A DNA stretch of 6,440 bases from an uncultured Clostridia bacterium (GCA_947629295.1 CANRDH010000092.1:1-6440), one strand, 5' to 3'. Numbered from the stretch's first letter, positions 1 through 5,720 are shown. The notes: generated by a model not told the origin, from the letters alone. Program-made: numbers and translations.

Positions 1-23
1 TACATATCTAATTAATTTTATTT

Positions 24-28
24 GGAGG
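24..28 (+). promoter_or_regulatory. Ribosome binding site of ilvC
   Basis: GGAGG lies 8 nt before the ATG at 37. It decides the start: the in-frame TTG at 22-24 overlaps it, so that codon cannot use it. The 23 bases to its left are AT-rich, and I see no promoter I would trust there. Confidence 0.9.
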
Positions 29-36
29 TCTTTAAA

Positions 37-1047
37 ATGCCAAAAATTTATTACGATGCTGATTGTGACATCAATGTTCTCAAGGGAAAGACAGTCGCTA
101 TTATAGGTTACGGCAGTCAGGGTCATGCCCATGCCCTTAACCTTCGTGACAGCGGTGTTAATGTCATAATCGGTCTGTACAAGGGAAGCAGACGTTGGGA
201 TCATGTCAAGGAGCTCGGCTTTGAGGTTTACACAACCGCTGAAGCTACTCAGAAGGCTGACATCATAATGATTCTCACACCTGACGAAAAGCAGGCTGAT
301 ATCTTCAAAAATGATATCGAGCCCAATCTTACAGAGGGCAAAGCTATTGCTTTTGCACACGGCTTTAACATTCATTTCAAGCAGATCGTTCCGCCGAAGA
401 ATATTGACGTATTCATGATCGCTCCTAAAGCTCCCGGTCACACAGTACGTTCGGAGTATGTTGAGGGCAAGGGTACTCCTGCTCTTGTTGCAGTATATCA
501 GGACGCCACAGGCAAGGCTCTCGACATTGCTCTTGCTTACGGTGCAGGTATCGGTGCTGCACGTGCTGCTCTTATGGAAACAACATTCAGAATTGAAACA
601 GAAACCGACCTCTTTGGTGAGCAGGCTGTTCTTTGCGGCGGCGTTACAGCTCTTATGCAGGCAGGTTTTGAAACTCTTGTTGAAGCAGGATATGCTCCCG
701 AGAACGCATATTTCGAGTGCATTCATGAGATGAAGCTTATTGTAGATCTTATATACACAGGCGGCTTCTCAATGATGAGATATTCGATCTCCGACACAGC
801 AGAGTTCGGTGATTATGAAACAGGCAAGAGAATCATCACAGATCAGACGAAAGCTGAGATGAAGAAGATTCTTGCTGAAATTCAGGACGGTACATTTGCA
901 TCAAAGTGGATTGCCGAGAACAAGAACGGCAGAGCTCACTTCAATGCTACTCGTGCCCTCAAGGCTGAGCATCAGCTTGAGAAGGTAGGCTCAGAGATCC
1001 GCAAGATGTACTCATGGAACGAAACCGACAACAAATATGCAGATTAA
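37..1047 (+). CDS. ilvC: Ketol-acid reductoisomerase (acetohydroxyacid isomeroreductase), short class I form
   Basis: This enzyme makes the second common step of valine, leucine and isoleucine synthesis: Mg2+-dependent alkyl migration and NAD(P)H reduction of 2-acetolactate or 2-aceto-2-hydroxybutyrate, in the cytosol. The 336-residue length is normal for class I. The N-terminal Rossmann domain (about 1-182) has the dinucleotide motif GYGSQGHAHALNL at 24-36, a cofactor loop at 46-54 (GLYKGSRRW) and APKAPGHTVR at 129-138. The C-terminal knotted domain (about 183-327) has the expected metal and substrate residues D191, E195, E227, E231 and S252. The ATG at 37 was chosen because GGAGG (24-28) lies 8 nt upstream and MPKIYYDADCD is the usual family start; an in-frame TTG at 22 overlaps that ribosome binding site. 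The promoter and any upstream ilv genes are outside the window. One mild oddity is Y48 and R53 in the cofactor loop, where Arg and Ser are common. No frameshift is seen. Confidence 0.97.
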   Translation: MPKIYYDADCDINVLKGKTVAIIGYGSQGHAHALNLRDSGVNVIIGLYKGSRRWDHVKELGFEVYTTAEATQKADIIMILTPDEKQADIFKNDIEPNLTEGKAIAFAHGFNIHFKQIVPPKNIDVFMIAPKAPGHTVRSEYVEGKGTPALVAVYQDATGKALDIALAYGAGIGAARAALMETTFRIETETDLFGEQAVLCGGVTALMQAGFETLVEAGYAPENAYFECIHEMKLIVDLIYTGGFSMMRYSISDTAEFGDYETGKRIITDQTKAEMKKILAEIQDGTFASKWIAENKNGRAHFNATRALKAEHQLEKVGSEIRKMYSWNETDNKYAD

Positions 1048-1060
1048 CATAACGAGCGGC

Positions 1061-1112
1061 GGGGGCGGCGGGATGCCCCCGGCGGGGATGCCCCCGCGGG
1101 CATATTCGCGGG
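1061..1112. repeat. GC-rich tandem duplication with three overlapping hairpins just after ilvC
   Basis: Two adjacent near-copies of GGCGGG(G)ATGCCCCC stand at 1067-1080 and 1081-1095. Possible stems are GGGGGC/GCCCCC (1061-1066 with 1075-1080), GCGGGG/CCCCGC (1082-1087 with 1092-1097, loop ATGC) and CCCGCG/CGCGGG (1093-1098 with 1107-1112). The stems overlap, so only some can form at once. The block begins 14 nt after the ilvC stop codon. No T-run follows, so it is not a canonical intrinsic terminator, though it may still stall or protect the 3' end of the ilvC transcript (inference). Confidence 0.75.
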
Positions 1113-1204
1113 ATCGCTCACTGCGTTCGCTTTGATTATTGTGGACGGGTAGTGCGTTTCCGCGATAATTAGTTTGCCTGTCGGTGTGCATAAGAAAGTG
1201 TCGA

Positions 1205-1226
1205 GAAAGCCTCTTGCGAGGCTTTC
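1205..1226. repeat. Perfect 9-bp hairpin preceding the repeat array
   Basis: GAAAGCCTC (1205-1213) and GAGGCTTTC (1218-1226) are exact reverse complements around a TTGC loop. The right arm runs straight into the first copy of the CCGCAACTACAAATGACA motif, the same position that a GCA-loop hairpin holds before the two later copies. No T-run follows it. Confidence 0.8.
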
Positions 1227-1274
1227 CGCAACTACAAATGACATACTTATTACTTGTTCATCGAGTAAATGAAC

Positions 1275-1338
1275 GGTCGAGCTATAGATTAATTCACCTG
1301 AGTAAATTAGTTACGGATTGACAGTGCCGGCACGGCAC
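1275..1338. repeat. 50-bp repeat copy 1 with GCA-loop hairpin
   Basis: The unit (1275-1324) is identical to copy 2. The hairpin GTGCCG-GCA-CGGCAC (1324-1338) shares its first G with the last base of the unit. The 37 bases from 1325 (most of the hairpin plus CCGCTCCGCAACTACAAATG and ACA) recur exactly at 1528-1564. Confidence 0.9.
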
Positions 1339-1392
1339 CCGCTCCGCAACTACAAATGACAAACTCATCTGTTGTGCATCGGGTAAATTTAC

Positions 1393-1456
1393 GGTCGAGC
1401 TATAGATTAATTCACCTGAGTAAATTAGTTACGGATTGACAGCGGGGGCACCCCGC
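1393..1456. repeat. 50-bp repeat copy 2 with GCA-loop hairpin
   Basis: The unit (1393-1442) is identical to copy 1, yet its hairpin differs: GCGGGG-GCA-CCCCGC (1442-1456). It is preceded by a perfect 10-bp palindrome GTAAATTTAC that ends two bases before the GAGC of the unit. The 19-bp linker motif is missing after this copy. Confidence 0.9.
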
Positions 1457-1477
1457 TTGTTCATCGGGTAAATTTAT

Positions 1478-1541
1478 GGTCGAGCCATGGATTAACTTAC
1501 CTGAGAAAATTAGTTACGAATTGACAGTGCCGGCACGGCAC
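1478..1541. repeat. 50-bp repeat copy 3 with GCA-loop hairpin
   Basis: The unit (1478-1527) differs from copy 1 at six positions. Two of these turn the palindrome CTATAG into another palindrome, CCATGG (1485-1490). The hairpin GTGCCG-GCA-CGGCAC (1527-1541) is the same as in copy 1. The first part of the unit can also fold with its upstream linker around a TCGAG loop: arms 1467-1479 and 1485-1501, about 13 pairs including two wobbles, with four bases bulged. Confidence 0.88.
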
Positions 1542-1564
1542 CCGCTCCGCAACTACAAATGACA
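1528..1564. repeat. 37-bp linker repeat, second full copy
   Basis: This is identical to 1325-1361: most of the GCA hairpin, then CCGCTCCGCAACTACAAATG and ACA. The match to the earlier truncated copy runs from 1546 to 1577 (32 bases identical to 1225-1256), so this segment joins pieces that are found apart elsewhere in the array. Confidence 0.88.
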
Positions 1565-1576
1565 TACTTATTACTT

Positions 1577-1651
1577 GGTCGAGCTATAGATTAGCTTACC
1601 CGAGTAAATTAGTTACGGATTGACAGCGGCGGCACGCCGCCGGCACGCCGC
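1577..1651. repeat. 50-bp repeat copy 4 with duplicated hairpin arm
   Basis: The unit (1577-1626) differs from copy 1 at only a few positions and lacks the TCATCGGG-type linker in front. The hairpin is GCGGCG-GCA-CGCCGC (1626-1640). The 11 bases CGGCACGCCGC (1630-1640) are then duplicated in tandem at 1641-1651, which suggests slippage or unequal exchange within the hairpin. Confidence 0.88.
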
Positions 1652-1689
1652 CGTAGGAAACTTATGTCGAGCAAAAGGCAGTTTTAGGT

Positions 1690-1755
1690 CAAGCCTTTTC
1701 CAAAAGGCTTGCAGAGTCCAGAGGCAGAGCCTCTGGTCGCCGTCCGCAGACGGCG
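1690..1755. repeat. Three adjacent perfect hairpins, probable dispersed intergenic element
   Basis: Three exact inverted repeats stand nearly end to end. They are CAAGCCTTTT/AAAAGGCTTG (1690-1699, 1702-1711; the two-base gap means the inner pairs must open), CCAGAGGC/GCCTCTGG (1718-1725, 1729-1736, loop AGA) and CGCCGTC/GACGGCG (1738-1744, 1749-1755, loop CGCA). I have a recollection, which I cannot verify here, of similar stem strings in intergenic DNA of gut Ruminococcaceae. The GCCTTTT arm (1693-1699) could instead pair with AAAAGGC at 1673-1679. Confidence 0.75.
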
Positions 1756-1818
1756 AAATCTCTAAGCATTCACGCCTGAGCAAGGGGTGAATTGAAAACA
1801 GTCCGGTGAACTTTTTCA

Positions 1819-1851
1819 AGAGGGGACGCCCTGCGAGAGGGCGTCCCCTCT
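1819..1851. repeat. Perfect 14-bp hairpin
   Basis: AGAGGGGACGCCCT (1819-1832) and AGGGCGTCCCCTCT (1838-1851) are exact reverse complements around a GCGAG loop. TGAAC (1807-1811) and GTTCA (1857-1861) form a short outer pair. It is very stable but has no T-run at the 3' side on either strand, so I do not call it a terminator. It may be the closing part of the element starting at 1690. Confidence 0.75.
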
Positions 1852-2010
1852 GTCATGTTCAAGGTTGGGCTTACTTAAATGAAGTATACGTATTATGCGA
1901 ATTGTATATGTGATAAAAACATTATTCGTTCAGTATTAAATCAAACTTATACACTTTTTCGGTGATGTCCAAAATGAGTATAATTGGTATTATAGTCCCC
2001 CCACCACCGC

Positions 2011-2057
2011 AAAAAAGTACTAAAAACAGCGACAGCCAAAACGACTGCCGCTGTTTT
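2011..2057 (-). terminator. Intrinsic terminator of nifJ
   Basis: Read on the reverse strand, AAAACAGCG (2057-2049) pairs with CGCTGTTTT (2031-2023). The stem extends inward through one G-T wobble and CAG/CTG, to about 13 pairs around a 9-base loop. The right arm continues into a T-run, and a second run of six T follows (2016-2011). The hairpin begins 21 nt beyond the nifJ stop codon, a typical spacing. In the other direction only a short T-run follows the hairpin, so any effect on transcripts coming from ilvC would be weak. Confidence 0.88.
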
Positions 2058-2078
2058 AGTGTATCAATTGATGTTAAA

Positions 2079-5000
2079 TCAGCTACCGGAACGCTCCTTA
2101 AGCTCCTCATATCTCTCAACTGACTTCTCCTCTGCCTTCTTAAAGAGTTCTTCCGCTCTTTCGGGGAAGGAACGTGTGAGTGCACTATAACGTGCCTCGC
2201 CGAGAATAAAGTCACGATAGCTCTCCTTCGGAGGCTTGCTGTCAAGCGTAAACGGATTCTTGCCCTCAGCCTTGAGAAGCGGATTGTATCTGAACATATT
2301 CCAGTAACCGCAGTCAACAGCCTTCTTCATCTCAGCCTGACAATTCTTCATGCCGCCCTTGATTGAGTGCATCTCACAGGGTGCATAACCGATGATGAGT
2401 GACGGTCCCGGATAAGCCTCAGCCTCTCTGATAGCCTTGAGTGTCTGGTTCTGGTCTGCACCCATAGCGATCTGTGCAACATATACATAACCGTAGCTCA
2501 TAGCGATATCTGCAAGTGACTTCTTAGCTATAGCCTTACCGGCTGCGGCAAACTGTGCTACCTGACCGATCTGTGAAGCCTTTGATGCCTGTCCGCCTGT
2601 GTTGGAGTAAACCTCTGTATCAAATACCATGATGTTTACATCCTCGCCTGCTGCAAGAACATGATCAAGACCGCCGAAGCCGATATCATATGCCCAACCG
2701 TCGCCGCCGAATATCCATATGGACTTCTTAGCAAGGAATTCCTTATTTTCAAGAACATCCTTTCTTGTCGGACAATCACAGTCAAGCTTTTCAAGCTCTT
2801 CTACAACCGCTTTTGCAGCAGCACCGTTCTTCTCGCCGTCATCCTTTGTAGCAAGGAATTCTGCAATGGCAGCCTTTACAGACTCGGGAGCCTTATCTTT
2901 GGCAGCAATCTGCTCAAGATCAGCTATAAGTCTGTCACGGATAGCCTTCTGTCCAAGATACATACCGTAGCCGTGCTCTGCATTATCCTCAAAGAGTGAG
3001 TTCGCCCATGCAGGACCGTGACCCTCGGCAGTAACCGTGTACGGCGATGTAGCAGCAGGACCGCCCCAGATTGAAGAACATCCTGTAGCATTGGAGATAT
3101 ACATTCTGTCACCGAAAAGCTGTGTAACAAGACGCGCATAGGAAGTTTCTGCACAGCCTGCGCATGAGCCTGAGAACTCAAGGAGCGGCTTCTTGTACTG
3201 GCTGCCGATAACCGTAGCCGTATTTGTGGTTTCGGGCTTCTCTTTTACATTGGCAACACAATAATCAAATACTGCCTGCTGTGCATCCTGAGTCTCACGC
3301 GGAACCATCTTAAGTGATTTTGTCGGGCAAACGCCTACACAAACGGAGCAGCCCATACAATCCATCGGAGAAATTGCCAGCGTATATTTGTACTCTGTCT
3401 TAACAACAGGCTTCGGAGCAATCTTTGTTGCCTCGGGAGCTGCTGCTGCTTCCTCCTCCGTCATGGCGAACGGACGGATTGTAGCATGAGGACATACGAA
3501 CGAACATTTATTACATTTAGCACAGGTTGCCTCATTCCACTCAGGAACCATAACGGCAACTCCACGCTTCTCATAAGCGGATGCGCCAAGCTCGAAAGTA
3601 CCGTCTGTATGCTCAACAAATGCGGATACAGGCAGACTGTCGCCGTCCATCTTGTCAACAGGCTCAAGAATGTTCTGAACCATCTTTACTGTCTTTTCAG
3701 CGCCTTCAAGTGTTGTTTCCGTCTTTTCATCCGTTGCTGTTGCCCAATCTGCCGGAACATCAATCTTGACAAATGCATTGACACCGGCATCAATAGCCTT
3801 ATGGTTCATGTCAACGATTTCCTGACCTTTCTTGAGGTAGGACTTTGTAGCAGCGTCCTTCATGTGCTGTACTGCCTCGTCAATAGGCATAACCTGTGCA
3901 AGAGCAAAGAATGCAGCCTGAAGAATTGTATTTGTACGCTTGCCCATGCCAATCTGCTCTGCAAGATCAATAGCGTTTACTGTATAAAGCTGAATATTAT
4001 TGTTTGCGATATACTGCTTTGTTTCAGCATTAAGGTGTTTATCAAGCTCCTCGGGAGTCCACTGACAGTTTATAAGGAATACACCGCCCGGCTTAACATC
4101 CTGTACCATCTTATAGCCCTTAAGAATATATGACGGGTTATGGCAGGCAACAAAATCAGCCTTGTTTATATAGTACGGGCTCTTTATGGGTTTATCACCG
4201 AAACGGAGGTGAGAAATTGTAACACCGCCTGTTTTCTTTGAGTCATACTGGAAATAAGCCTGTACATACTTCTGTGTATAGTCACCGATAATCTTAATGG
4301 AGTTCTTGTTTGCACCAACGGTACCGTCACCGCCGAGACCCCAGAACTTGCACTCGATCGTTCCCTCTGCTGCCGTATTCGGAGCGGGCTTCTCTTCAAG
4401 TGAAAGATTTGTAACGTCATCGTTGATACCGATAGTAAACTGAGCCTTTGGCTCGTCCTTTGCAAGCTCATCATATACAGCAAATACGCTTGAAGGAGGA
4501 GTATCCTTAGAGCCAAGACCGTAACGGCCGCCGATAACCTTGATACCTGTTTTTCCCTGAGCTGCAAGAGCTGCAACAACGTCAAGATAGAGAGGCTCGC
4601 CGAGAGCGCCCGGTTCCTTTGTTCTGTCAAGAACAGCAATCTTCTTAACACTTGCAGGAATAGCCTCAACAAGCTTGTCTGCTCTGAACGGACGGTAAAG
4701 TCTTACCTTAACAACGCCGACCTTTTCGCCGTTGGCATTCATATAGTCGATAACCTCTTCAATAACATCGTTGATAGAACCCATAGCGATAATTACACGC
4801 TCAGCGTCCTCTGCACCATAGTAGTTGAAGAGCTTATAATCCGTGCCGAGTTTATCGTTGATCTTACCCATATATTTCTCAACGATTTCCGGAACTGCAT
4901 CATAATATTTGTTACAAGCTTCTCTGTGCTGGAAGAAGATATCGCCGTTTTCGTGTGAGCCACGCATTACGGGATGCTCCGGATTAAGAGCTCTCTTTCT

Positions 5001-5609
5001 GAATGCGTCAACGGCATCCATATCGCACATTTCCTTAAGGTCATCATAATCCCAGATTTCAATTTTCTGAATCTCGTGAGAGGTTCTGAAGCCATCGAAG
5101 AAGTTAATGAAAGGAACTCTACCCTCGATTGCTGCAAGATGAGCAACAGGAGCAAGATCCATAACTTCCTGTGTATTTGTTTCAGCAAGCATTGCGAAAC
5201 CGGTCTGACGACAGGCATAAACGTCCGAATGGTCTCCGAAGATATTAAGTGCGTGTGAAGCTACACAACGTGCGGAAACATGGAATACACCCGGAAGAAG
5301 CTCACCGGCTATCTTGTACATATTCGGAATCATAAGAAGAAGACCCTGCGAAGCTGTAAAGGTAGTTGTAAGAGCACCTGCGTTAAGTGAACCGTGAACC
5401 GTACCGGCAGCACCTGCCTCCGACTGCATTTCGGAAACGTGTACTGTTGTTCCAAAGATGTTCTTAAGTCCCTGAGCCGACCACTGATCAACATAGTCTG
5501 CCATAGGGCTGGACGGAGTTATCGGGTATATACCCGCAACCTCTGTGAACGCATATGCCACATGAGCAGCGGCGTTATTACCGTCCATGGTTTTCATTTT
5601 TCTTGCCAT
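2079..5609 (-). CDS. nifJ: Pyruvate:ferredoxin (flavodoxin) oxidoreductase, single-chain homodimeric type
   Basis: The enzyme oxidises pyruvate with CoA to acetyl-CoA and CO2, passing two electrons to ferredoxin; it is the main pyruvate-splitting enzyme of fermentative anaerobes and acts in the cytosol. The 1176 residues match the usual single-chain form. Domains in order: pyruvate/TPP N-terminal domain (about 1-245, with YPITPSSP 28-35, T31, E64, R114); CoA-binding domain II (about 246-415); gamma-type domain (about 420-625, GLGGDGTVGANK from 424); two-cluster ferredoxin domain with C696/699/702/706 and C751/754/757/761; then the TPP domain with proximal-cluster cysteines C816, C819, C844 and C1078, and the GDG (D970) to N1003 TPP/Mg motif. 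All twelve cluster cysteines are present, so it should be active. The start is the ATG with AAGGAGGA (5624-5617) 7 nt upstream. It is monocistronic, with its own promoter and terminator. The symbol por/pfor is also used; a role in nitrogen fixation is not implied. Confidence 0.98.
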   Translation of the reverse strand: MARKMKTMDGNNAAAHVAYAFTEVAGIYPITPSSPMADYVDQWSAQGLKNIFGTTVHVSEMQSEAGAAGTVHGSLNAGALTTTFTASQGLLLMIPNMYKIAGELLPGVFHVSARCVASHALNIFGDHSDVYACRQTGFAMLAETNTQEVMDLAPVAHLAAIEGRVPFINFFDGFRTSHEIQKIEIWDYDDLKEMCDMDAVDAFRKRALNPEHPVMRGSHENGDIFFQHREACNKYYDAVPEIVEKYMGKINDKLGTDYKLFNYYGAEDAERVIIAMGSINDVIEEVIDYMNANGEKVGVVKVRLYRPFRADKLVEAIPASVKKIAVLDRTKEPGALGEPLYLDVVAALAAQGKTGIKVIGGRYGLGSKDTPPSSVFAVYDELAKDEPKAQFTIGINDDVTNLSLEEKPAPNTAAEGTIECKFWGLGGDGTVGANKNSIKIIGDYTQKYVQAYFQYDSKKTGGVTISHLRFGDKPIKSPYYINKADFVACHNPSYILKGYKMVQDVKPGGVFLINCQWTPEELDKHLNAETKQYIANNNIQLYTVNAIDLAEQIGMGKRTNTILQAAFFALAQVMPIDEAVQHMKDAATKSYLKKGQEIVDMNHKAIDAGVNAFVKIDVPADWATATDEKTETTLEGAEKTVKMVQNILEPVDKMDGDSLPVSAFVEHTDGTFELGASAYEKRGVAVMVPEWNEATCAKCNKCSFVCPHATIRPFAMTEEEAAAAPEATKIAPKPVVKTEYKYTLAISPMDCMGCSVCVGVCPTKSLKMVPRETQDAQQAVFDYCVANVKEKPETTNTATVIGSQYKKPLLEFSGSCAGCAETSYARLVTQLFGDRMYISNATGCSSIWGGPAATSPYTVTAEGHGPAWANSLFEDNAEHGYGMYLGQKAIRDRLIADLEQIAAKDKAPESVKAAIAEFLATKDDGEKNGAAAKAVVEELEKLDCDCPTRKDVLENKEFLAKKSIWIFGGDGWAYDIGFGGLDHVLAAGEDVNIMVFDTEVYSNTGGQASKASQIGQVAQFAAAGKAIAKKSLADIAMSYGYVYVAQIAMGADQNQTLKAIREAEAYPGPSLIIGYAPCEMHSIKGGMKNCQAEMKKAVDCGYWNMFRYNPLLKAEGKNPFTLDSKPPKESYRDFILGEARYSALTRSFPERAEELFKKAEEKSVERYEELKERSGS

Positions 5610-5637
5610 TTAAAAATCCTCCTTATATAAATAAAAT

Positions 5638-5661
5638 TACTTAAAAAAGTTAATTTAAGTA
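5638..5661 (-). promoter_or_regulatory. Leader inverted repeat of nifJ, proximal to the ribosome binding site
   Basis: TACTTAAA (5661-5654, reverse strand) and TTTAAGTA (5645-5638) are exact complements around an 8-base loop, and end 13 bases before the AAGGAGGA ribosome binding site. The stem is all A/T except one pair, so it would be a weak RNA hairpin. It could equally be a protein-binding palindrome. No regulator can be named. Confidence 0.5.
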
Positions 5662-5667
5662 GGCAGC

Positions 5668-5685
5668 GGTACTTCGCACTGTACC
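5668..5685 (-). promoter_or_regulatory. Inverted repeat at the predicted 5' end of the nifJ transcript
   Basis: GGTAC (5685-5681) and GTACC (5672-5668) on the reverse strand enclose an 8-base loop. GTAG (5691-5688) and CTAC (5662-5659) extend the symmetry outward with an unequal internal loop. The inner hairpin would sit at the very start of the RNA if transcription begins about 7 nt after the -10 box. It may stabilise the mRNA or be an operator next to the start site. Confidence 0.5.
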
Positions 5686-5691
5686 TTCTAC

Positions 5692-5720
5692 ATTTTAACA
5701 CTTTTTTTTCTTTCTGTAAA
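5692..5720 (-). promoter_or_regulatory. Sigma-A-type promoter of nifJ
   Basis: On the reverse strand TTTACA (5720-5715) and TAAAAT (5697-5692) are separated by exactly 17 bp. Each differs from the consensus by one base. The spacer is A-rich. The predicted start near 5685 gives a leader of about 75 nt before the ATG. Confidence 0.7.

Larger units (their letters stand above)
1225..1651. repeat. Mosaic repeat array: four 50-bp units with alternating structured linkers
   Basis: Four 50-bp units begin with GGTCGAGC and end with GGATTGACAG or a one-base variant (1275, 1393, 1478, 1577). Each is followed at once by a short hairpin. Linkers include the 19-bp motif TCCGCAACTACAAATGACA at 1225, 1343 and 1546, and a TCATCGGGTAAATTTACGG-like segment before units 1 to 3. 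Start-to-start distances are 118, 85 and 99 bp. Two of these are not multiples of three, and the units contain stop codons, so this is not coding. It is not a CRISPR array: the gaps (68, 35 and 49 bp) differ in length and are themselves partly repeated. The nature of the array is unknown; a family of dispersed intergenic repeats is the simplest reading. Confidence 0.9.
1048..2078. other. Repeat-rich, hairpin-rich intergenic region between convergent ilvC and nifJ
   Basis: No convincing gene lies in these 1031 bases. In order they hold: GC-rich tandem hairpins (1061-1112); an imperfect 10-bp stem with two wobble pairs (1135-1144 with 1160-1169); a perfect 9-bp hairpin (1205-1226); a mosaic repeat array (1225-1651); three adjacent perfect hairpins (1690-1755); a perfect 14-bp hairpin (1819-1851); about 150 bases of AT-rich sequence (1861-2010) in which I see only a weak TTATAC/GTATAA inverted pair (1947-1952, 1978-1983); and the nifJ terminator. 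The composition swings from strongly GC-rich blocks to AT-rich ones, unlike the flanking genes. The short open frames here (for example reverse strand 1044-1244 and 1613-1819) run through the repeats and have no ribosome binding site I can support. Confidence 0.85.

Noticed and set aside
1..36. T-box or other attenuator before ilvC
   Set aside because: Only 36 bases upstream are in the window and they show no hairpin; nothing can be said about what lies further left.
1205..1226. Intrinsic terminator of ilvC
   Set aside because: The 9-bp hairpin is perfect, but it is followed by CCGCAACTAC rather than a T-run and lies about 160 nt past the stop codon.
1044..1244. Reverse-strand ORF of 66 codons after ilvC
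   Set aside because: It covers the GC-rich hairpin block, ends in a Pro/Arg/Gly-rich translation of repeats, and lacks a supported ribosome binding site.
1225..1651. CRISPR array
   Set aside because: The repeats are 50 bp and diverged, gaps vary from 35 to 68 bp and contain repeated sequence rather than unique spacers, and no cas gene is in view.
1613..1819. Reverse-strand ORF of 68 codons
   Set aside because: It is made of the GCA hairpin and the three consecutive hairpins, and no ribosome binding site or family resemblance is evident.
1922..2317. Reverse-strand ORF of 131 codons overlapping the nifJ 3' end
   Set aside because: It lies in another frame of nifJ, crosses the terminator, and its protein is low-complexity and rich in Arg and Leu as expected for a shadow frame.
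3486..4133. Forward ORF of 215 codons inside nifJ
   Set aside because: It is antisense to an intact, highly conserved gene, and its Cys/Leu/Ile-rich translation matches no family I know.
5685..5720. Rex redox-repressor site at the nifJ promoter
   Set aside because: A TGTTAA half-site is present near the -10 box, but the matching TTAACA half at the required spacing is missing.
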